A DNA stretch of 64,000 bases, from NCBI RefSeq assembly GCF_005860765.1, contig NZ_VCEI01000011.1:1465819-1529818 (forward strand), written 5' to 3'. A program made the position numbers and the translations under genes. Positions 35,723 through 45,600 of the stretch are shown here, in pieces. The DNA comes from Dyadobacter sediminis. GTDB taxonomy: Bacteria; Bacteroidota; Bacteroidia; Cytophagales; Spirosomataceae. Position 1 is the first letter of the stretch, and each line of letters starts with the position of its first letter. The notes below the pieces were generated by a model, which searched no databases, was not told the DNA's origin, and worked only from the letters and a program-made list of their open reading frames with translations.

Positions 35723-36798
35723 ATGCTTCTGATGATAAGGGAAGCATTTCCGCCTCCGAAGCCCGATGCCGTTTTCAGAATAGTTTCAGGATTGGCAACC
35801 GTGTTTCCGGAAACTATGTTCAATGCTTTCGAAGTGCCTTGCTCTTGAAAACCAAGGCTTTTAAACAAAATACCGTTTCGGATCATTTGCATGGAAGCTG
35901 CTGTTTCAATAATACCCGCCGCGCCAAGCGTGTGTCCGAAATAGCCTTTCAGACTGTTTAACGGAATGTTACTCATACCCAGACGGTCAAAAGCAATGGA
36001 TTCCATTTCGTCATTAAACACCGTTGCCGTTCCATGCGCCGATATAAAATCCAGTTCATCTGCTGTAATTCCGTTTTTTTCCATCGTTTTCTTGACGCTA
36101 CGGAAAAGCCCCTCGCCGGTTCTCGAAGGTCCGGAAATATGATTGGCATCGTTGGCAGTCGTGCCGGCAAGCAATTGCAAAGAAGGATTTCTAAAAATAT
36201 GTTCAGAAGCTGAAACGACAACTGCGCCGCAGCCCTCGCCGATTGAAATTCCGTTCCGCGCGGCATCAAACGGCCTGCACGGCGCGTCACCCATGGCAAA
36301 AAGCGATTGGAAACCGTAAACAACAAAGTCTGAAAGCACATCGCAGCCAATTACAACGGCATGGTCGTAAAGTCTGGCCCGGATCAGATGATGCGCCGTA
36401 TTGATGGCAACGATTCCCGAAATACAGGCATTTGAAATAACAATCGGACGATTTGCAAGACTGAATTTCTGCTGGACCGCCGAAACCGCTGCATTGAAAG
36501 GATCTTTTATCTGCTCCGGATCCCCTTTGGTTGAACTGATTATGAATATAGTCCGTGCCGAAAGCAACACAGCGTCGTCTATTTCATTCTTAATCGTTTC
36601 AATGGCTTGTATGATCAGTCGCGTAAATTTCCCCTGACCGTCCGGATCATTGATTTTTGATAAAAAAAGACTTTTATGGTCGAAACCTGCATCTGCGATC
36701 AGAGAAATCCCGGAACGGTTCGCGATCATTGCCGTGCAGTTTTCTTCTGTGGTTTTTCCTAATGGGCTAATTATCAACTCCGCACCGATGTAGGTCAT
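35719..36798 (-). CDS. Beta-ketoacyl-ACP synthase (pigment cluster)
   Basis: A 359-residue condensing enzyme, a little shorter than KAS II (about 400). The triad is complete: Cys125 in SNACISG, His255 in SAHGTAT and His289 in GYFGHTLGAAG; the C-terminus ASGFGGGNASLIIR is typical. It would condense acyl-ACP with malonyl-ACP. It lies 24 bases after the thioesterase gene and its end overlaps the half-size KAS-like gene, making that protein its most likely partner. Confidence 0.92.
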   Translation of the reverse strand: MTYIGAELIISPLGKTTEENCTAMIANRSGISLIADAGFDHKSLFLSKINDPDGQGKFTRLIIQAIETIKNEIDDAVLLSARTIFIISSTKGDPEQIKDPFNAAVSAVQQKFSLANRPIVISNACISGIVAINTAHHLIRARLYDHAVVIGCDVLSDFVVYGFQSLFAMGDAPCRPFDAARNGISIGEGCGAVVVSASEHIFRNPSLQLLAGTTANDANHISGPSRTGEGLFRSVKKTMEKNGITADELDFISAHGTATVFNDEMESIAFDRLGMSNIPLNSLKGYFGHTLGAAGIIETAASMQMIRNGILFKSLGFQEQGTSKALNIVSGNTVANPETILKTASGFGGGNASLIIRSI

Positions 36799-36822
36799 TT
36801 CCAGTTGCAGTAAAATGGATTT

Positions 36823-37242
36823 TTATTTACCAACTCCGTTTTTTTCTTTCCAGTTTCTGTAAAAATCCGGTGTGACCAGTTCCAGCGTCCGCGTTTCCTT
36901 GTTCAGAAAAACCTGCATGGTTTTGCCAATTGCACTGATTTCGCCCGTTGTAAGATTGATTACTTCATACTCAAAGAGCAACTTGGCCGATTTTGCCGGA
37001 ATATAGCGCGTTACAACTTGAATAACCTGCCCGTAATAAACCGGTGACTTATGCTCGATTTCCGACTTGACGATGGGCGTAAAATAACCGTTATCAAAAA
37101 TGGTCAGATATTCCAGCCCGTATTCTTTTCCGAAAGCTTCGCGCCCGTCCTCAAAAAATTTCAGGTAGTTCCCATGCCAGACAACGCCCATGGCGTCGGT
37201 TTCACTAAATCGTACATCAATCCTGATTTCGGAGGTAATCAT
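36823..37242 (-). CDS. 4HBT/YbgC-like acyl-thioesterase (pigment cluster)
   Basis: A 139-residue hot-dog protein starting at the ATG at 37242; a TTG-started frame to 37293 would overlap the upstream gene and is less likely. The signature RFSETDAMGVVWHGNYLKFFEDGREAF contains the catalytic Asp16 of 4-hydroxybenzoyl-CoA-thioesterase/YbgC enzymes. It probably hydrolyses an acyl-thioester or releases the finished or aberrant chain from ACP. It lies between the dehydratase and KAS genes. Confidence 0.88.
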   Translation of the reverse strand: MITSEIRIDVRFSETDAMGVVWHGNYLKFFEDGREAFGKEYGLEYLTIFDNGYFTPIVKSEIEHKSPVYYGQVIQVVTRYIPAKSAKLLFEYEVINLTTGEISAIGKTMQVFLNKETRTLELVTPDFYRNWKEKNGVGK

Positions 37243-37262
37243 GTTTTTTGAATCATTGAAAA

Positions 37263-37682
37263 TTACTGCGAAACCACAATTTTCATTTCGCAACGGAGCA
37301 ATTTACGTCCGTCCTGCCAGTTCTCACCTTTTACAAGATAGATGTTTTCCAGCTGGTGCAACGGATTTACAACCGTAACAATGCCGGAATTTACTGCCGG
37401 AAGTTCGTATACTTTTAATTTGGTAATGGCACCTATAAAACCCATCCGCGGAATTTCACGATTTTCCGCATCCAGATAGCTGAACGCGGCGGCGCAGGTT
37501 TGTGCAATGTTTTCAATCAGTCCGGTTTCCTGAAAAAAGCCGTTTTGCGCCAGCATGTTATCACTATTTATAAAAAAGTCCGACTCGAAGGTTTCCTTTG
37601 TTGCAAGCAGCAGATTATCAATCATGATAAAAGGCTCCCGGTGCGGAATCCAGCTTTCCATGACATTTCTGGCGATCAGCAT
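37263..37682 (-). CDS. ApeP/ApeI-like hot-dog dehydratase (pigment cluster)
   Basis: A 139-residue hot-dog protein. IPHREPFIMIDNLL with the active-site His and the central helix NGFFQETGLIENIAQTCAAAFSYL are the marks of 3-hydroxyacyl-ACP dehydratases of the aryl-polyene type, which differ from housekeeping FabZ. The ATG at 37682 shares one base with the TGA of the upstream acyltransferase gene, so the two are translationally coupled. It should dehydrate 3-hydroxyacyl-ACP; with the FabZ-like protein at 30837 the cluster has two dehydratases. Confidence 0.85.
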   Translation of the reverse strand: MLIARNVMESWIPHREPFIMIDNLLLATKETFESDFFINSDNMLAQNGFFQETGLIENIAQTCAAAFSYLDAENREIPRMGFIGAITKLKVYELPAVNSGIVTVVNPLHQLENIYLVKGENWQDGRKLLRCEMKIVVSQ

Positions 37683-38548
37683 CAATTGAAAAAGTTGAAA
37701 TAGTTAAACCATTGTTCGGGGTACTGCCTTACTTTCTTCTCCAGTTCCGCCACGTACAACTTTGCAATAACCTCCGGTTTCAGCTTTTCGGTAATCGGCA
37801 ACGTTGCGCTCAGATGATAACTGTACTTGCCGTTTTTGGCTGCGAATACAAAAGTCACCGGTGCCTCGAATTTGGATGCAATGACAAACGGCCCGTACGG
37901 AAATTTTGCTTTTTTACCCAGAAAATCCAGCTCTATGTATTTGGCACCGTCCAGATAACGGTCGCAGTGAATGGCAATGAACTCGTTGCCGAGCAATGCA
38001 TTGCGAATGGAAATAATATGCGACAGATCGTCTTTGATGGCAATGACCTTGAAATGCGAACCGCCCGTTGAAAGATCCATGTACTGCTTGATACTTTCCA
38101 CTTCTGCATCGAGCATTACAATATTGATGGCGGAAGCAACCCGTCCTTTCAGCAGATTCCCTGCCGTTTCCCAGTTACCGAGATGTGCGCTGAGCAGTAT
38201 TCCGCCTTTTCCCGCATCCCGTATATCCAGCAAATATTGCTCATTTTCAAAGGTATGGACAAATTTCTCGTTTTTACCGAGCAGAAAAGCAGCACGGTCC
38301 ACAAGGGTCTGCCCGAAAACATAGAAATTTTTACGGGCAAGCAATTTTGCTTTAATGGACGGAATCTGAAGTCCGTTCTGATAGAAATCAAGCAGCGCAT
38401 TTCTGGGCTTGGCAGCCATCAGAAAGTAATAACCTGTAACGATACGCAGCAGGCGGTATGCAAAATCAATCCCGAGGGAATTAATAAAGAACAGAAATAT
38501 TTTATAACCCGCAAGTGATCCTCTTGTCTTCCCGTCCCAACGGCTCAT
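37682..38548 (-). CDS. LpxL/HtrB-like lysophospholipid or lipid A acyltransferase (pigment cluster)
   Basis: A 288-residue protein with the acyltransferase motif HLGNWE (His122 to Glu127) in a lauroyl/myristoyl acyltransferase (LpxL) fold and an N-terminal hydrophobic stretch (IFLFFINSLGIDFAYRLL). It lies 3 bases after the ACP gene. In aryl-polyene clusters such enzymes transfer the acyl chain to the lipid head group, so it may join the polyene or a companion fatty acid to a membrane lipid. Housekeeping lipid A acylation is possible but less likely in this position. Confidence 0.87.
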   Translation of the reverse strand: MSRWDGKTRGSLAGYKIFLFFINSLGIDFAYRLLRIVTGYYFLMAAKPRNALLDFYQNGLQIPSIKAKLLARKNFYVFGQTLVDRAAFLLGKNEKFVHTFENEQYLLDIRDAGKGGILLSAHLGNWETAGNLLKGRVASAINIVMLDAEVESIKQYMDLSTGGSHFKVIAIKDDLSHIISIRNALLGNEFIAIHCDRYLDGAKYIELDFLGKKAKFPYGPFVIASKFEAPVTFVFAAKNGKYSYHLSATLPITEKLKPEVIAKLYVAELEKKVRQYPEQWFNYFNFFN

Positions 38549-38551
38549 AAG

Positions 38552-38818
38552 TTACAGGGCGAGTTTCTTGCGGACGAGCTTGAAAAAATCACCAAAAGTG
38601 ACAATTTCCTTAAAATCTTCTCCTGTAATCTTGATATTCAGATTTTCCTCAATCAGCACGACAAGATCAACGTAATCAAGGCTGTCCAGATCCAGTGTGT
38701 CTTTCAGGTTATTTTCAGGAAGAATAAGATTTCGGTCTATCTCAAATTCCTCGGACAAAAAATCACGGGTTTCTTCAATAACTTCTTCCCAATTCATTTT
38801 TACATCATTAATATACAT
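38552..38818 (-). CDS. Acyl carrier protein (pigment cluster, first copy)
   Basis: An 88-residue ACP with the phosphopantetheine Ser in TLDLDSLDYVDLVVLIEE. The ATG at 38818 is used here, but the ATG at 38797 (MNWEEVIEE, 81 residues) gives a more usual ACP N-terminus, and a perfect -7 box (TAATTTTG) at 38831-38824 would put the transcript start at about 38817, which favours the shorter form. It heads the 13-gene minus-strand run of the pigment cluster. Confidence 0.92.
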   Translation of the reverse strand: MYINDVKMNWEEVIEETRDFLSEEFEIDRNLILPENNLKDTLDLDSLDYVDLVVLIEENLNIKITGEDFKEIVTFGDFFKLVRKKLAL

Positions 38819-39014
38819 GGCTACAAAATTAATTTATTCCTGCTGATAGTTTAAAATTTCCGGATTATTAAAATGATAATTTCTGATATAATTGTACCCT
38901 TTAAACTGCAGACTGAATCAATTTACATGTTTTCAGTATAAAACAAAAATACATCTTTTTCACGGCAGGCCATTGCCGATTACGAAATGGCACGATAACC
39001 ACGGGTGACGAATG
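38819..39014 (-). promoter_or_regulatory. Promoter-bearing gap inside the pigment cluster
   Basis: This 196-base AT-rich gap is the only sizeable break in the minus-strand pigment genes. On the minus strand it contains two exact matches to the Bacteroidota -7 consensus TAnnTTTG: TATTTTTG at 38951-38944 and TAATTTTG at 38831-38824. Neither has a TTG at the ideal upstream spacing, so they are candidates only. The gap suggests that the ACP-to-GT2 run can be transcribed separately from the ammonia-lyase/fabG/KAS unit. Confidence 0.35.
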
Positions 39015-40232
39015 TTAAACTTTCTTCAAAATAAGCGTAGAATTTGTTCCTCCGAAACCAAAGGAATTTGATAAAAAGCAATTGATATGCTGCTCTCTGG
39101 TTTCTGGAATGATGTTGATCCGCGCGGAGTCTTCATCCGGATTTTCAAAATTAATGTTGGGCGCAATAAACGAATGCTGCATCATGAGTATGGAATAAAC
39201 GATTTCACTCGCTCCGGCCATCCAGCATTCGTGCCCCGTCATGGATTTGGTTGAACTTACCGGAACGTCCGCTCCGAAAACGTCATATATGGCCTTTGCC
39301 TCGCTGCCGTCGCCAACGACCGTGGAAGTAGCATGAGCGTTGATGTAATCAATTTCATTCGTTGTAACCTGCGCCTGTTTCAGTGCCATTTTCAGCGAGC
39401 GGATCTGGCCGTCCACATTGGGATTTGAAATATGGTCGCCGTTGGAAGAAAATCCGTAACCGATCAGTTCGGCGAGGATCGGCGCACCTCTTTTCACAGC
39501 GGCTTCATACGATTCGAGGATAACGGTGGCGGCCCCGCCGCTCGGGATCAGGCCATCGCGATCTTTGTCAAACGGCCTTGAAGCTTTCTGCGGTTCCGAT
39601 TCCCGGACTGAAAATGTTCCCAGACCGTCAAAGCTGGCCATGGAAGAAGGATTGATTTCCTGCGCGCCGCCGCAGATGACTCTTTCCTGCAATCCCTGAC
39701 TGATCATCAGATAACCCATGCCAATGGAATGCGAACCCGAAGCACATGCGGCACTCAGCGTAAAATTGATGCCTTTCAGCTTGAAAATAGTAGACAGATT
39801 CATGTTCACCGTGCTGTTCATATTTTGAAATATGGCACCGCTTCCAATGAGCGTCGTATCCTTTTTTTCCTTTGCCCTGTCAACAGCTTCAATAATGGAA
39901 GCAGCCGTGCTGTCATTTCCGAAAATAATGCCCGTTTCCGATTTTTCAAGAAAATCAATGTCCAGCCCCGACATATCAAGCGCTTCTTTCGTGGCTACAT
40001 ACGCATATACGGCGGGCTGGTGCATGCCAAGCCGCTGCCTTCTGGAAAGCTGGTTTTTGAGATCCGGCTCCTGAACCATTCCCGTCAGCGCGGAACGGAA
40101 ACCAAAATCCTTCCGCTGCTGATCAAAAATAATCCCGCTTTTGCCGGCATACAATGACTGGGTTACCTCGCCCGTGTTCTGGCCAAGGCAGGAATAAATC
40201 CCGATTCCGGTAACAACAACTCGCTGACTCAT
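39015..40232 (-). CDS. Beta-ketoacyl-ACP synthase (FabF/FabB type, pigment cluster)
   Basis: A 405-residue condensing enzyme with a complete triad: Cys163 in SAACASGSHS, His300 in INAHATST and His334 in MTGHECWMAG, and the C-terminus NSFGFGGTNSTLIL. The sequence around the second His (GHECWMAGASE rather than GHxxGAAG) is like the KAS I/FabB side of the family. Its start touches the stop of fabG without a gap. It is the third active ketosynthase of the cluster and may prime the chain from the aryl starter; that is inference. Confidence 0.92.
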   Translation of the reverse strand: MSQRVVVTGIGIYSCLGQNTGEVTQSLYAGKSGIIFDQQRKDFGFRSALTGMVQEPDLKNQLSRRQRLGMHQPAVYAYVATKEALDMSGLDIDFLEKSETGIIFGNDSTAASIIEAVDRAKEKKDTTLIGSGAIFQNMNSTVNMNLSTIFKLKGINFTLSAACASGSHSIGMGYLMISQGLQERVICGGAQEINPSSMASFDGLGTFSVRESEPQKASRPFDKDRDGLIPSGGAATVILESYEAAVKRGAPILAELIGYGFSSNGDHISNPNVDGQIRSLKMALKQAQVTTNEIDYINAHATSTVVGDGSEAKAIYDVFGADVPVSSTKSMTGHECWMAGASEIVYSILMMQHSFIAPNINFENPDEDSARINIIPETREQHINCFLSNSFGFGGTNSTLILKKV

Positions 40233-40964
40233 TTATGAATAAATCCCTCCGTTAATATTGATTACTTCTCCTGTAATATAACCTGCTTTGTCCGAAACCA
40301 GAAAACTGACCAGATGCGCCACTTCCTCGGCGCTTCCGAACCGGTTCATCGGAACCATCTGTTTGAGTTCGTCCTCGTTCAGGTCTTTGGTCATGTCACT
40401 GGCTATAAAACCCGGCGCAACAGCATTTACCGTAATTTTCCGCTTGGCCACTTCCTGCGCCAAAGCTTTGGTCGCTGCAATCATGGCCCCTTTTGCCGCA
40501 GAATAATTGGTTTGTCCCGCAACGCCTTTCAGCCCGGACAATGATGCGATATTGACAACCCGGCCGGATCGTTTCCGCAGCATTTGCTGAATGACATGCT
40601 GTGTAACGTTATAAAACCCTTTTACTGATATATTCATGACGTCGTCCCAGTCATTTTCCGGCATCCACATCAACAAACCGTCGCGCGTAATGCCGGCATT
40701 ATTCACCAGAACGCTGATGAACTTGTCATTGTTTTTTTCCTTCCAGTCATTCAGTGCGGCGTCCACTTCCGTTTTTACCTGCACGTTGAAATGGATGATT
40801 TCACCTTGGCCACCGTTTGAGGCGATAGCAGCCAGCGTTTCTTCGGCAGCTTGCAGGTTAGAAGCATAATTCACCAGCATGTACAATCCGTGATCTATCG
40901 CTAACTGAACGGCAATGGCTCTGCCCAATCCTCTTGAAGCACCGGTTACCAATGCACAGTTCAT
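40233..40964 (-). CDS. 3-oxoacyl-ACP reductase (FabG-like, pigment cluster)
   Basis: A 243-residue SDR. It shows TGASRGLG at residues 7-14, NNAGITRDGLLMWM, the catalytic Ser in NIASLSG, YSAAKG, and the FabG-type ending GYITGEVININGGIYS. It reduces 3-oxoacyl-ACP to the 3-hydroxy form before dehydration. Its start overlaps the stop of the ammonia-lyase gene by 4 bases (ATGA), so the three genes 42490-39015 are one translationally coupled unit. Confidence 0.93.
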   Translation of the reverse strand: MNCALVTGASRGLGRAIAVQLAIDHGLYMLVNYASNLQAAEETLAAIASNGGQGEIIHFNVQVKTEVDAALNDWKEKNNDKFISVLVNNAGITRDGLLMWMPENDWDDVMNISVKGFYNVTQHVIQQMLRKRSGRVVNIASLSGLKGVAGQTNYSAAKGAMIAATKALAQEVAKRKITVNAVAPGFIASDMTKDLNEDELKQMVPMNRFGSAEEVAHLVSFLVSDKAGYITGEVININGGIYS

Positions 40965-42490
40965 AATTTAAACGGGTTTTCTTTGATGTAATCACAAACT
41001 GCCGCTATATTTTCCGCCTGCGGCTTATCTTCTTTTATAAAATAGGCCTTTTCACGAATCTGTTTATAAACCGATTTGGCATTCGGAGAAAGTTTATCCA
41101 TTTCCTCAGTATGCAGCAAATCGATTGCCTGACAAATCGCCATGATGTGAATGGCCATTACCTGAAATGAATTTTCCAGAACCTGCCGCGCAAGCACGGC
41201 ACTGTTTGTTCCCATGCTTACAATATCCTGATTATCATTGTTGTTCGGTATACTGTGAACGTAAACCGAACCGGATAACGCCTGATTTTCCGCCGTGGTG
41301 GAAGTGGCCGTAAACTGTATTCCCTGAAATCCGAAATTAAGGCCCCAGGTTCCGGCATTGAGGAAAGGCGGAAATTTGCCGTTCAGTTTGCTGTTCATCA
41401 AGAAATTAAGCTGGCGTTCGGCCAGCATGGAAAGTTTGGTCAGAACGATTTTAACCTTGTCCATTTCCAGTGAAATATAATCCCCGTGAAAATTGCCGCC
41501 ATGGAAAACATTGTTGGCTTCTATGCTGACAACCGGATTGTCATTGGCTGAATTCAATTCGTTTTCAACCACTTCCTGCGCATAATGAATGGTATCCAGA
41601 ATGGGCCCAAGAATTTGCGGAACACAGCGGATGGAGTAATATTCCTGAATTTTACGGTCAAATTCCTTGCGCTGCATGGCCGTATCGTCTTTGAAAAGTT
41701 CTTCGCGGCTGCGTATAAGCCTGCTGCCGGCGACAAAATCACGCATTTGCTGCGCTACAAGCTGCTGACCTTTATGGTGTTTTACAGCATTGAGCTCTTT
41801 TGAAAACGAATCGTCAAATGCTTCCACGATTTCGTTCAGCATGGAAGATGCCGCAATGGCCCATTGGAAAAGCCGCTTGGCATATATCAGGTTTACAGCC
41901 GCTATGCCGGTCATGCAGGAAGTTCCGTTGATCAGGCCGAGGCCGTCACGCAATTCCATTCTGAGCGGCTCCAATCCTTTTTTTGCCAGCACTTCGGCCG
42001 TTTTAGTACGGATTCCGGCTTCATAAACGTACCCTTCACCGATCAGATTAAGCCCTAAGTGCGACAACTGCACCAGATCGCCGCTTGCGCCTACGCTTCC
42101 GTGTTCAAAGATTTCAGGGACGATTCCTTTGTTCAAAAACAAAACCAGCTGCTGGATTACACCCGTACTGATGCCGGAACTGGCCTGTAAAAAGGAATTC
42201 AGCCGGGCAACCATGACGCTGCGGGCATACGTTTCATTCAGCGGCTTTCCCGTTCCGCTGGAATGGCTGCGGATCAGGTTATATTGCAGCTGGTTCAGTT
42301 TGTCGCTTTCAATCCGGTACTGCGCCATCGGCCCGAAACCCGTATTGATCCCGTAGATAATTTTGTCTGTGGAGAAATCGGTTAGAAAATGGAACGATTC
42401 CGAAACTTTGCCGAGCACGTCTTCGGCCAAGATAAATTCCTTCTTTTCAAAAGCATACTGCTCAATCTGATCTAAGGAAATATGATTCAT
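40961..42490 (-). CDS. Aromatic amino acid ammonia-lyase (HAL/PAL/TAL family), probable tyrosine ammonia-lyase
   Basis: A 509-residue MIO enzyme. The MIO cofactor forms from Ala135-Ser136-Gly137 in GSVGASGDLVQLSHL, and Tyr46 is in YGINTGFG. GGNFHGDYISLEMDKVK and SIPNNNDNQDIVSMGTN are further family blocks. The active-site stretch QYNLIRSHSSGTGKPL closely resembles, as I recall it, that of the Flavobacterium johnsoniae tyrosine ammonia-lyase. In a pigment cluster it would make 4-coumarate from tyrosine as the aryl starter of flexirubin; a histidine-degrading role is unlikely because no hut genes are nearby. Substrate choice is not proven by sequence. Confidence 0.88.
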   Translation of the reverse strand: MNHISLDQIEQYAFEKKEFILAEDVLGKVSESFHFLTDFSTDKIIYGINTGFGPMAQYRIESDKLNQLQYNLIRSHSSGTGKPLNETYARSVMVARLNSFLQASSGISTGVIQQLVLFLNKGIVPEIFEHGSVGASGDLVQLSHLGLNLIGEGYVYEAGIRTKTAEVLAKKGLEPLRMELRDGLGLINGTSCMTGIAAVNLIYAKRLFQWAIAASSMLNEIVEAFDDSFSKELNAVKHHKGQQLVAQQMRDFVAGSRLIRSREELFKDDTAMQRKEFDRKIQEYYSIRCVPQILGPILDTIHYAQEVVENELNSANDNPVVSIEANNVFHGGNFHGDYISLEMDKVKIVLTKLSMLAERQLNFLMNSKLNGKFPPFLNAGTWGLNFGFQGIQFTATSTTAENQALSGSVYVHSIPNNNDNQDIVSMGTNSAVLARQVLENSFQVMAIHIMAICQAIDLLHTEEMDKLSPNAKSVYKQIREKAYFIKEDKPQAENIAAVCDYIKENPFKL

Positions 42491-42579
42491 TTAAGGATGG
42501 CTAATTAAATATCTGTAAAATAAATCTTTTTTGACGGTTTTGACAAGCCGTAAAGCGGCACTTTCCTTGTAACAGCAAG

Positions 42580-42609
42580 TTGTCAGATCTTCACAATTTT
42601 GTAATTTTG
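42580..42609 (+). promoter_or_regulatory. Bacteroidota-type promoter of the MMPL operon
   Basis: TTG at 42580-42582, 19 bases, then TAATTTTG at 42602-42609: an exact match to the -33/-7 consensus TTG-N19-TAnnTTTG. Transcription would begin near 42616, leaving about 18 bases before the ATG at 42634. Confidence 0.6.
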
Positions 42610-42633
42610 CTTCACATCCACGTTCCCGTTTCA

Positions 42634-45600
42634 ATGATCGGAGATTTACTTGTAAGGCTGAACAAATTCCTTTCCTCTTACAAAACGGCCTTTTTTCTTG
42701 GGCTGATTTTTCTTACCGGTTTTCTGCTTGTCGGGATTTCGCGTTTAAAAGTAACGGAAAGTATTTTTGCCACCTTGCCGAAAGGTAAAAGCTTCGAAGA
42801 ATTCAATCAGCTGGTCGAAAGCAAGAACATCATCAATCAGATCGTATTTTCTGTTGACATTCCGGCTGAAACCACAACCGACGATGCGCGCGCTCTTGCA
42901 GAAGCTTTTTCGGATTCGTTACGAAGATACACCAAAGGTTACATCAGAAATATTCAGGCCGAGCGGCCCGATGTTCAGGAAGATGTTTATCAGTATGCGT
43001 TCACGCATTTTTCCCAGCTTATCGATACTTCCTATTATGCGCATATCCGTTCCAGGCTGATTCCCGACACGATCCGCTCGGCTGTAAAATCTACTTACAA
43101 CCAGCTTCTGACGCCCGGCGGCACTTTTTTGAAACAATTCATTATCAACGATCCGCTCGGCATTACGGGAAAATATTTCCGGGAACTGAATGACGTCAGT
43201 AACAGCAGCCGAATTGTGATGGAAGACGGAATCATGTTCAGCAGCGACCGCAAACAGTTGCTGATTCTGGCTTCCACAAGTTTTGATTCCGGCGATTCCG
43301 AAAAAAATGTGGAACTGTTCAACCTGACCGAAGCATTCAGATCGAAATGGAACCGACAAAGCCGGTTGAATCATTTCAGTTATTTCGGCACTTTCGAGAT
43401 AGCTGCCCGGAATGCAATTCAGGTCAAAAAGGATTCCTACCTTACGGCATTCATTGCGCTTGCAGGCATACTGCTTTTACTTGTTGTTTATTACCGCAAG
43501 CTGCTGATTCCGGTTTACATTATCCTGCCCGGGTTGTTCGGGGGTGTTTTTGCACTTGGAATCACCGGCTATTTTCGTCCGGATATTTCCGGCATTTCAC
43601 TGGCAACCGGCGCGGTCATCTTCGGGATTTTGCTGGATTATGCTTTTCATTTTTTTACACACCTGCGGCATACCCGGAATATTCAGCTGGCGATCCGGGA
43701 AGTAAGCGGGCCTTTGCTTACGGGAAGTTTTACAACGGTTATGGCATTCAGTGCGCTGCATTTTGCCAACTCGGCCGTATTGCAGGATTTCGGCTTTTTC
43801 TCTTCTTTAAGCTTGCTTGGTGCAGCGCTTTTTACGCTCATTGTTTTACCGGTCATCCTTTCGTCTTTTTCATTCGATTACCATAAGATTCCGCAGGAAA
43901 AACAATCATTCCGCTTTCCGCAAATAAATTCCAGATCCCGTTCTGTCATTCTCGGCATAATTGCTTTGCTCACGCTGGTTTTCCTTTATTTCGCTCAGTT
44001 TACAACTTTTGACAGCAGCCTCGAAAACCTCAGCATCCAGAATGAAGACCTGAAAAACCGCGAAGAAGCACTTACCGGAATCAATCCGAGAACGGAAAAG
44101 AGGATTTATGTTTTTGCAGCAAACCAGTCCGACGAAACGGCACAAAATATCAATTACACTGTTTATCAGAAACTGAAAGCATTGAAGCAAAGTAATAAAA
44201 TCAGCAGTTTTGTTTCGTCAGGACTGTTCCTGATTCCGGAAAGTCTGAGAAGGCAGCGCAGCAGAGAATGGTATGCATTCTGGAATTTCAGGCAGAAAGA
44301 AACGACATACAGCATTCTGGACCGGGCTGCGGCAAAAAACGGTTTTAACGCGTATGCGTTCAATGATTTTAAAGACTGGATTGCAGGCCAGCATCAGAAT
44401 GCGATTTCGCTGGATACGCTTTTTCAGGAAACAGGAATTGGTAACCTGATCGACTCCGGAGCATCGGGAACAACTTACATTTCCACGCTGATCGTTCCTC
44501 AAAACCAGCTTGCGCATGTCAAAAAGGAACTGCGCTCTGTCAACGGCGCCGTGGTATTTGACCGTGGCGAACTGGCCGGTGAACTGCTTACGCTGGTAAA
44601 AGACGACTTCAATTACCTGTTGCTCGTTTCTGCCTCCATTGTGTTCTTTACGTTATTGATTGTGTACGGAAGAATCGAACTGACGATTTTGTCTTTTCTG
44701 CCGATGGTCATAAGCTGGATCTGGATTCTCGGGATTGCGGCTTTGCTGGATATTAAATTCAATTTTGTCAATGTCATTGTCACGACCTTTATTTTCGGGC
44801 TTGGCGATGATTTCAGTATTTTTGTAACAGACGGGCTGCTGAGTAAATACAAGTACGGAAAAGACACACTCCGCTCCTATCAGTCGGCCATTGTGTTATC
44901 CGCAACCACTACAATCATCGGTACCGGCGTGCTGATTTTTGCCGAGCACCCGGCCATCCACTCCATTGCGCTCATCAGCGTGCTGGGCATTGTATGCATT
45001 CTGTTTATTTCCTTTGTTTTTCAACCCGTTTTGTTCGATTATTTCGTCCAGAACCGCATTTCGAAAAAAAGGGCGCCGGTGACCATGCTACCCTTTCTGA
45101 TCAGTATTTCAAGTTTTACCTATTTTGTGGCCGGCTGTTTCTTCTTGCAGTTCCAGCTCCTGCTCATTTTGCTGCTGCCGGTTCCGGGCAAAAAGAAAAG
45201 GGAAATGATCAACCGTTCGCTTTCATTCTATGCCAGGACCGTCATTTATTCCGGGCCGCATGTAAAAAAGAACATCTCAGGGCTTGAAAACCTTCAACCG
45301 GCCCAGCCCGTTATTTTCATCGCCAATCATACTTCTTTTCTGGATATTCTGCTGACCATCATGCTGAACCCGAAAATCGTGCTGATGGTGAAAGGCTGGG
45401 TTTACAATTCTCCTTTTTTCGGTCCGATAATCCGGCATGCGGGTTATGTCTATACCGAAAACGGGCCGGAAGAAAACCTTGAAAAAGTAAAAGAACTGGT
45501 GGCAGACGGCTATTCACTGCTGATTTTCCCCGAAGGCACGCGTTCAGAAGATGGTAAAATCGGAAGGTTTCATAAAGGCGCTTTTCATCTTGCCGAACAG

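Noticed and set aside
30837..37682. Reading the pigment genes as ordinary fatty acid synthesis (fab) genes
   Set aside because: Two ACPs, a dead KAS, ApeP-like dehydratase, LolA and an MMPL fusion together are not a housekeeping fab operon.
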